64,000 bases of DNA from Leuctra nigra (Eukaryota > Arthropoda > Insecta > Plecoptera > Leuctridae). Shown here one piece after another: positions 56,701 through 64,000 of the stretch. The stretch covers positions 51,114,194-51,178,193 of the forward strand of contig OW203763.1 in NCBI GenBank assembly GCA_934045905.1. Direction: 5' to 3'. The position numbers and the translations under genes are program-made. The notes beneath the pieces are model-generated. The model saw nothing but the letters and a program-made list of their open reading frames with translations. It did not search any database and was not told the DNA's origin. Numbering within the stretch: the stretch's first letter is position 1; each line of letters begins with the position of its first letter.

Positions 56701-57191
56701 TTGTACTTTTATCTTCGACATCAGTTTGGCATTGACGAGTCATCTGTAGTTCCGTATGCTCCAGGAGAAGTGGAGGTTGTGGTGGAGAACTGGAATTATG
56801 CGGTTCCCACTACCCGAAAGTTGGGGGCAAACAAGCCGGACATCATCCTCCTCGAAAAGAGTTCCAAGAAGATGTATGTCATCGAGTTTTCTTCTCCTGC
56901 CGAGACGAATGTCCAGACTAAAGAGCTTGAGAAGAAAGAAAAGTACAGAGATCTTCTTGTCGAGTTGAGGCAAATGTATCCAGGCTATGTGTTCGGCTGG
57001 TTGTCCTCATTATTGGCTGCATGGGAGGAGTTCCTGAGTCAGTTGTGAAAGCATTAAAGAGTGTCCCAGTCTGTAAGGGAAATGCTGTTTGGTTGGCGGA
57101 CTCAATGCAGAAGGCGGTGATTCTGGGTTCGTTGCATCTTCTTCGTGCCCATGGGCAGGTCGAGAAGGCCTATGGTTATTGGGCAGCTTAG
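56701..57191 (+). pseudogene. Non-LTR retrotransposon C-terminal domain, frameshifted
   Basis: The first frame (56701-56985) encodes VPYAPGEVEVVVENWNYAVP, NKPDIILLEKSSKKMYVIEF, SSPAETN and KELEKKEKYRDLLVEL. This type of domain sits at the C-terminus of many arthropod LINE proteins. The PDIILL...YVIEF spacing recalls the PD-(D/E)xK nuclease core, which is an inference. Near 57000 a frameshift moves the reading to another frame that runs on through VPESVVKALKSVPVCKGN and LHLLRAHGQVEKAYGYW to a TAG at 57189-57191. Everything upstream (reverse transcriptase) is missing. A GC-richer presumed 3' UTR continues to about 57400. Confidence 0.6.
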
Positions 57192-57404
57192 TCGCTTACC
57201 GCCACGGAAGTGGGGAGCGGCTGAGTAAGTGCCGAGCAACGCGTCACATGTCACATGTCATCGTGTAGTGCGCACGCTCAAGACCTGATCTTCGGCCGGC
57301 ATGCCCTCCTGTGCCCCCTGATCTTCGGTGACGGGGATCGGGTGCGGATGTTGGCCGGGGCTAGGGTTGCAAGTGTGTAAAAGCACACTAACACTGTTGC
57401 AAAA
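57192..57404 (+). other. Presumed LINE 3' UTR
   Basis: A GC-richer stretch after the stop codon, ending in an A-rich tract (57400-57408) just before the integrase fragment. No frame is present. A short poly-A ending a LINE would fit. Confidence 0.4.
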
Positions 57405-57720
57405 AAAAATCCACAGTTCAAATCCATTGATTTTGCTACATTTGCGAAGAATTATGGGTTCAGGCATTTGACGAGTAGTCCAAAATTTCCGCAGAGTAAT
57501 GGCTTAGCCGAGAGAACTGTGAAAACCGTCAAATCCATCCTAAAAAAATCATCGGATCCATCACTTGGTCTACATTCCTACCGAACCACAGCACTATCCA
57601 ACGGATACAGCCGCACAATTCACATCAAACTGCACAATTCTCACTGCACAATTCACATCAACATCGACGATCGTTTTAGTATAATTTTGATTCCCAAAAC
57701 CAAAAGTTAATTACATTTTA
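57405..57720 (+). pseudogene. Ty3/gypsy-type integrase fragment
   Basis: After an A-rich join, one frame reads FATFAKNYGFRHLTSSPKFP then QSNGLAERTVKTVKSILKK and LGLHSYRTTALSNGYS. This is the second half of a retroviral-type integrase catalytic core, with the conserved SSP-FPQSNG-AER region holding the last catalytic Glu. It breaks off after about 70 residues. The usual following Pro is lost and AT-rich sequence with a CACAATTC repeat follows. No LTR, gag or reverse transcriptase is nearby. It is a dead fragment. Confidence 0.7.
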
Positions 57721-57892
57721 CGGACATTTTGCGTGTTGGCTATCAAATTTCTCGAAAATATTTATCATGGCAACTTCGACGCCTCAGTTCCAAGGTGGTT
57801 AGAGCAGAAACTTTCAAACGCATATGAAACTGATATGTCTGTTCAACAGATCTGAATTTGTGTACACACACAATATCAGTGATCCAAATTCA

Positions 57893-59465
57893 ATACTAGG
57901 AAAACGCTCCGAGTAACGCGTTGATGAGCGAGCACGGATACGGGCAATACCTCGAACCGAAATTCTGTCTATCGAAAATGTCCTTAAAAGCAATATTTAA
58001 TTCTTAAATATTGTCACAGAACAGACTTGTATGAAAATCTCCAACAATTCCAAAAATATTGGTCCCAACATAGAGCAATAACCATGGACGAACAATAACC
58101 ATGCAAAGTTTTAAGTTGATCGATTGAACCTTTACCTATGATTGAACGATGGGGCGATGCCAAGCTAAGACGACAGGATCGGCCACTTTGGCGCTAGCGT
58201 CGAGAGTGTACTTTTCAATTCAAAGTATTTCTTACCCAACAGTCCGTATTTTCATGTTATATTATAAGAATTAATGTTGATATTTGGTTATTTACCGAAA
58301 GAGTTTATAATTATTAGAAATGATAGTGTAATAATAATATTTGGATCATATAATGACATCTCACAGAATTATTTTTGTTTCCAAGTGCGCTCTTGAACTG
58401 ACTCACTGCTTAATGGAATGTTGTAACTTCCAATTAAAACAATTGAGAGGGTGTCACTTTCAGATTGAAATAGAATTTGCTTTAGATGTTGCACTATCCT
58501 CTTATTTTTACACATTATATTATACTAGAGTAAAAAATATATGCATCTAAACATTGAGTACATCTTCTTACGGCTGTCAAAATAAAGTTTCGCGAGTTTT
58601 AATTTTGAGTGGCACGAACAGCTTACTTCACACTTACGCACAACCCCGATGGCAGCACCCTAGCGGGATATAGTTTAGCTAGTGCCCTATTCCTTGTTAA
58701 TTTTCAAAAATCACAGGATCTCGCTCAAAAAATTTACCTGGGACCACTCATATGATATACGTGTGTGAACACAATATTAGATCGATCTGTTAAACGGTCA
58801 TCAGTTTCATAAACGTTTGAATTTCAGCTCCAACTACCTTGGACTGTAGATTCGAAGTTGACGTGAAATATGAAATTCGAGAAATTTGACAGCCAACACG
58901 CAAAATGTCCGTAACTGTCAATTACTTTTGAATTTAAACACAGATTAGTCTGAGATTATGTTGGTCCCAATGACCATGCATAGTTTTAACTTGATCGGTC
59001 AAACGGTTCTAGTTTAAATTTCATAAATCACATAAAACATTTATTTAAATTTTAACCAATAAGAGGATGTGGCTGAATTTTTGTTAGATTAGGGATAATG
59101 TTGGTCGTAATGACTTGTCAAAATTTCAAATTAATCGGATCAACCAATCGAAATATATATATTTTTAAATTAGAACCAATCAGTGGATTTCTAAAAAATT
59201 AGGGTCTGCAACGCCCGAGAAGGTCCGTACATGGGTGCAAAATTTCAGCTCGATCGAAGAAAAACTGTGATTTGTATAGGCTCAGTAACAGAAAAAAAAC
59301 ACACAAAAGAAAACAGAGGTCCGTGCCAAAAGAGCCAAATGGAGTCGCTCGCTCAATTATTGGCTTTTAATGACATTTTCCATAGACAGCATATACCTCG
59401 AGAGGTGTTGCCCGTTTCGGTGCTCTATCAAAAAAACGCGTTACACTGAGCGTTTTCCAAGTTAG
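57893..59465. mobile_element. TIR element starting ACTAGGAAAACGCTC, about 1.57 kb
   Basis: The left end ACTAGGAAAACGCTC with AACGCGTTGATGAGCGAGC is matched inverted by the right end (AACGCG, TGAGCGTTTTCCAAGT). Subterminal inversion includes CTCGAACCGAAATT versus its relative at 59395-59425. Internal direct repeats of the type ACCATGCA(A/T)AGTTTTAA with TTGATCG occur near 58095 and 58975. Short frames such as 58341-58550 show no transposase signature. Partial copies lie at 20271 and 22835. Confidence 0.65.
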
Positions 59466-59494
59466 AAGTGAAACCCACTGCATTTACTCTCGAC

Positions 59495-59610
59495 TGAGAG
59501 AAATCACGAATCACCTCAGTCAGGCAGGTCGGTCGCGGGAATCGAAGTCAGGACTTCCGGGATACAAGTTTAGGGCGTTATTGCCTGAACCAACTTGCTC
59601 CAGTAAAATT
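59495..59610 (-). mobile_element. tRNA-derived SINE head (degenerate)
   Basis: The minus strand reads GTTGGTTCAGGCAATAACGC as an A-box-like stretch and, about 30 bp later, GACTTCGATTCCCGCGACC as a B-box-like stretch (GTTCGATTCC type). This is the spacing of a Pol III type 2 promoter. Cloverleaf pairing is poor. No poly-A or target duplication is identified. Confidence 0.4.
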
Positions 59611-60502
59611 AAACTTGATGCCTACCTAAATCGGGCTAGGCGCTTAAAATGCAAGCTAATCCTGCCATTTATTTATTTGCATTCCATACAGTAGGTACCC
59701 AAAAAATCAATGGGAAAAATCCGTCAACTATAAATGAATTTTTAACACCTGTAATTAATCATTTCAAAACAACAAGATTAATTTTGTCAGGATACTAAAT
59801 AGCCAAAATTTTCCTCCATCAATATGAATATTAATTTCAGTGCACATTATGACGAGACAATGACAATAACGGTCATGTTCTGTCCTAGTTTTATTGTTGC
59901 CATGGCTACATCATTGTTGGTTGATAAATATAAGATCACACTTATTTTCAACATACTGAGTCCCTCGATAATATTTACGGAATCACAAATTGAGTTTTAT
60001 TAATACAAATTGTTATATTTTGGGTTATGAAGAAAGGAATATTGTAGTCGGGTTTGAAATAAATTCAAATAAAAAATCGTAACTGTCTTATCGGTTTTGT
60101 ATAGACCAAAAGTATAATTCAAATGGTTATTTCGAAATTTACTTTTTCTCATCAAATTAATTTAAAGAGTTTGTAATGTTAGCCCAATCCATATAAATGG
60201 ACGTAAGTATACTTTGTTCTATTGATTAACTGCACTTAGATCGGATTGTTTGCAAATTAAATTATACATTAGCAAAAGCAACATCATATGCATACTTTTA
60301 AAATTATGAACCTGAAACATAATATAGATTGGAATTATTGAGAAAATTTGAGCCTAAATCTCGGTAGACCACGATCGGGTAAGCCTAAGCAAGATTCGAA
60401 GGAAGATTCGACCTTCTAGGCTGATGCAAAACTATCTGTTTCTATTTGACGTCAATATCTCCCCCATCCCTTGTTTTACTCGAGCACTAATAGAGAGAGC
60501 AA
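59611..60502. other. Intergenic, nothing recognised
   Basis: AT-rich, without a supported frame, RNA gene or repeat boundary. Confidence 0.5.
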
Positions 60503-60510
60503 CTATAGAG

Positions 60511-61329
60511 CAGTGGTACTCAACCTTTTTGAGTTTGCTTTTTTGGCGGGACGCAATTTTTAAAAAAATAACAATAATGCTCACTTGATCAGGTAGGTTA
60601 ATTCCAGGTGCGTAGGAACTACTTTTATCAATAGGGGGGGGGGGGGGGGGAGGATTAGTTTAGATTAATAGGGTTTAACGGCGCGTCAACGTCGAGGTTA
60701 TATATTGCGCAATTTTTTTTTCTAATTTATACTTTGTTGAATGAAGTGGAGGACATGGGGAGGGGGTTGACCTAACGGGCCCGATCCGGGGGAGTCCAGC
60801 ACTGGTGGGAAGGCCAGGCCGGAATGGGGAACGAAGCCCCTCAGTTTTAGCCCCACAGGGTGTTTTTTAGATTGTAACAATTTAAAAGTGATTCTTGGGC
60901 TCTAAAATGCATAAACTGAAGCAAACTACCCTCCAATTATGGCCCCGTAGGGCGTTGTTTTTAGAATTTAAGCAAATTATAAGCAATCCGTCCTAACCGT
61001 GCCTGGTTCATTCTGTTCATTCGTGTCTTCTGTTTATTATGAATCGAATCGAACAATATTTCACACGCCAAACCAGACATTTTTTACGATTTTCGGAATT
61101 GGGAAATGGCTTCATTTTCGTTACAACAAGTATGAAGTTTCATTCGTCGTATTTTCAGCCTGATTGCGTGGATCCTAACATGACAACTCTCAAAGTATGT
61201 CTCAAATTAAATTAAATTTTTTTAAATATTATTTTCTCAGTGGACACATTTTGTGAATAAATATGTATTTGAATCATCAACTGGGGGCCATAAAAATTAG
61301 TCCCGCGGGCCGCAGGTTGAGTACCACTG
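60511..61329. mobile_element. Non-autonomous hAT element
   Basis: The ends CAGTGGTACTCAACCTTTTT and AGGTTGAGTACCACTG are a classical hAT terminal inverted repeat. The flanks AACTATAGAG and AACTAGAG are compatible with a damaged 8-bp duplication. The interior holds a G15 run (60635-60650) and two blocks that on the minus strand read A-rich plus CCCTGTGGGG or CCCTACGGGG, the same motif as in the hAT elements at 309 and 10655. No transposase. Confidence 0.75.
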
Positions 61330-61446
61330 AACTAGAGTGGTAGGTCTGCCCGGTTTGTATGTACAGGCAATCGGAAAATTATTAGACAAGATACGCTTCC
61401 CTACTTTTTCCTGACGATCAATTTATGTTTGGCCGAGTGTACACTT

Positions 61447-61655
61447 GGCCAAACAAAACTTAAACGTTCAATAAATCTGATAGGCTGATAAATGTAAGAT
61501 CGCACTATCAGAAGTCAGTCTAAGCGATCTCATTGTCTCACTATAGTAGGTGACCTCACATTTCAATGATAATAACTAGCTTTGATTAGTTATGGGACAT
61601 GACCAGCAGTCATTCAAATTTGGTCAACGTTCAAGTTTTGTTTGGCCGAGTGTAC
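61447..61655. mobile_element. 209-bp MITE with TGTACACTTGGCCAAAC ends
   Basis: The left end TGTACACTTGGCCAAACAAA is inverted at the right (TTTGTTTGGCCGAGTGTACA), continuing into AACTTAAACGTTC / AACGTTCAAGTT. The sequence just left of it (TTTGGCCGAG) makes 61432-61460 a further near-palindrome. Confidence 0.65.
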
Positions 61656-61844
61656 ATACGTGTTTATTTGAAAAGTTGGCCAATACTCCCTGTCGATGCG
61701 TTTTCATATGTAACTCATGGTAACAGTAACGATCCGATCCACTGATTGCACTTTAACCACGTTGTTGCATGCTGTTACGCCATCATAAAATGTTTTACCT
61801 AAATAAAGTTATTTGTGTGAAAATAATTTGATGTTGATAAAAGA
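61656..61844. other. Intergenic, nothing recognised
   Basis: A short stretch between a MITE and the terminal tandem array. Confidence 0.4.
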
Positions 61845-64000
61845 GTAAACCAATTGCAATCCAGTGGTGATGTATTGGTTTACTATATCTGGCTATCAGG
61901 TGGTGACTAATTGGTTTGATTTGGTTTACGAAAGTGTAAACCGATTGCAAACAAGATGGTGATGTATTGGTTTACTATATCTGGCTATCAGGTGGTGACT
62001 AATTGGTTTGATTTGGTTTACGAAATACGAAAGTGTAAACCGATTGCAAACCAGATGGTGATGTATTGGTTTACTATATCTGGCTATCAGGTGGTGACTA
62101 ATTGGTTTGATTTGGTTTACGAAAGTGTAAACCGATTGCAATCCAGTGGTGATGTATTGGTTTACTATATCTGGCTATCAGGTGGTGACTAATTGGTTTG
62201 ATTTGGTTTACGAAAGTGTAAACCGATTGCAATCCAGTGGTGATGTATTGGTTTACTATATCTGGCTATCAGGTGGTGACTAATTGGTTTGATTTGGTTT
62301 ACGAAAGTGTTAACCGATTGCAAACCAGATGGTGATGTATTGGTTTACTATATCTGGCTATCAGGTGGTGACTAATTGGTTTGATTTGGTTTACGAAAGT
62401 GTAAACCGATTGCAAACCAGATGGTGATGTATTGGTTTACTATATCTGGCTATCAGATGGTGACTAATTGGTTTGATTTGGTTTACGAAAGTGTAAACCG
62501 ATTGTAAACCAGATGGTGATGTATTGGTTTACTATATCTGGCTATCAGGTGGTGACTAATTGGTTTGATTTGGTTTACGAAAGTGTAAACCGATTGCAAA
62601 CCAGTGGTGATGTATTGGCTTACTATATCTGGCTATCAGGTGGTGACTAATTGGTTTGATTTGGTTTACGAAAGTGTAAACCGATTGCAAACCAGATGGT
62701 GATGTATTGGTTTACTATATCTGGCTATCAGGTGGTGACTAATTGGTTTGATTTGGTTTACGAAAGTGTAAACCGATTGCAATCCAGTGGTGATGTATTG
62801 GTTTACTATATCTGGCTATCAGGTGGTGACTAATTGGTTTGATTTGGTTTACGAAAGTGTAAACCGATTGCAATCCAGTGGTGATGTATTGGTTTACTAT
62901 ATCTGGCTATCAGGTGGTGACTAATCGGTTTGATTTGGTTTACGAAAGTGTAAACCGATTGCAAACCAGATGGTGATGTATTGGTTTACTATATCTGGCT
63001 ATCAGGTGGTGACTAATTGGTTTGATTTGGTTTACGAAAGTGTAAACCGATTGCAAACCAGATGGTGATGTATTGGTTTACTATATCTGGCTATCAGGTG
63101 GTGACTAATTGGTTTGATTTGGTTTACGAAAGTGTAAACCGATTGCAAACCAGATGGTGATGTATTGGTTTACTATATCTGGCTATCAGCTGGTGACTAA
63201 TTGGTTTGATTTGGTTTACGAAAGTGTAAACCGATTGCAAACCAGATGGTGATGTATTGGTTTACTATATCTGGCTATCAGGTGGTGACTAATTGGTTTG
63301 ATTTGGTTTACGAAAGTGTAAACCGATTGCAAACCAGATGGTGATGTATTGGTTTACTATATCTGGCTATCAGGTGGTGACTAATTGGTTTGATTTGGTT
63401 TACGAAAGTGTAAACCGATTGCAAACCAGATGGTGATGTATTGGTTTACTATATCTGGCTATCAGGTGGTGACTAATTGGTTTGATTTGGTTTACGAAAG
63501 TGTAAACCAATTGCAATCCAGTGGTGATGTATTGGTTTACTATATCTGGCTATCAGGTGGTGACTAATTGGTTTGATTTGGTTTACGAAAGTGTAAACCG
63601 ATTGCAAACCAGATGGTGATGTATTGGTTTACTATATCTGGCTATCAGCTGGTGACTAATTGGTTTGATTTGGTTTACGAAAGTGTAAACCGATTGTAAA
63701 CCAGATGGTGATGTATTGGTTTACTATATCTTGCTATCAGGTGGTGACTAATTGGTTTGATTTGGTTTACGAAAGTGTAAACCGATTGCAAATCTGATGG
63801 TGATGTATTGGTTTACTATATCTGGCTATCAGGTGGTGACTAATTGGTTTGATTTGGTTTACGAAAGTGTAAACCGATTGCAAACCAGATGGTGATGTAT
63901 TGGTTTACTATATCTGGCTATCAGGTGGTGACTAATTGGTTTGATTTGGTTTACGAAAGTGTAAACCAATTGCAATCCAGTGGTGATGTATTGGTTTACT
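61845..64000. repeat. 91/92-bp tandem array running off the window
   Basis: About 23 units of GTAAACCGATTGCAAACCAG, ATGGTGATGTATTGGTTTAC, TATATCTGGCTATCAGGTGG, TGACTAATTGGTTTGATTTG and GTTTACGAAAGT. Units with CAATCCAGTGG are 91 bp and those with CAAACCAGATGG are 92 bp. The unit starts GTAAACC-ATTG and ends AATTGGTTTGATTTGGTTTAC, so it is partly self-complementary. An early unit (61930-62035) has an extra AATACGAA. Short frames on both strands are repeat by-products. Confidence 0.95.

Noticed and set aside
57405..57720. An active LTR retrotransposon
   Set aside because: Only about 70 residues of integrase remain, with no other pol domains, gag or LTR pair.

Overview
The window is AT-rich nuclear DNA of an arthropod, most likely an insect. 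The reasons are an intron-containing leucine-rich-repeat (LRR) adhesion-type gene, Penelope-like elements (PLEs) with hammerhead ribozymes, hAT and TTAA-target transposons, LINE and LTR fragments, and SINE heads of tRNA and 5S rRNA type. A hemipteran is only a guess from the transposon mix. There is no prokaryotic organisation. I find one host gene I trust; nearly everything else is transposable elements (often nested) and tandem arrays.

Host gene (minus strand, 55120 down to at least 33546). A 1,094-codon first exon (51838-55120) encodes a signal peptide, an N-terminal cysteine cap and about 40 LRRs. It ends at a consensus donor. The next exon (33838 downwards) begins in the matching phase and encodes the C-terminal LRR cap (LRRCT) plus the first half of a fibronectin type III (FN3) domain. 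The roughly 18-kb intron holds a 12.4-kb satellite of 52-bp units with nested segmental duplications, a LINE 3' fragment and foldback elements. The FN3 part of exon 2 has itself been amplified into about 21 tandem copies of 113-115 bp (31288-33650). That array is a minisatellite born from coding sequence, and the gene's downstream exons are not visible in the window.

1-31 kb is transposon territory. It holds a hAT element with an exact 8-bp target duplication (309-1427), a possible LTR, TTAA-flanked elements (2893, 11271, 15410, 20444, 26813), and terminal-inverted-repeat (TIR) elements starting TACCGGGTGGC (5423-8633). PLE fragments lie at 3.8-5.3, 8.6-15.4 and 18.7-19.7 kb. PLE copies repeatedly sit as inverted pairs with their ribozyme-bearing 3' ends pointing outwards. 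Several nestings can be dated: a PLE was split by a TTAA element at a duplicated TTAA, and that element was then split by a TIR element starting CCCAGCAAACAC. At 23.1-23.3 kb a tRNA-like module sits inside a perfect 24-bp inverted repeat. At 26.6-28.6 kb a roughly 118-bp tandem array carries a joined ETS-like/CRE-like motif in each unit.

55.1-64 kb, upstream of the gene, holds a decayed tRNA-like module, a 5S rRNA-derived SINE head, more TIR elements, a LINE 3' end, a Ty3/gypsy-type integrase fragment, another hAT element, and a 91/92-bp tandem array (61845-64000) that runs off the window.
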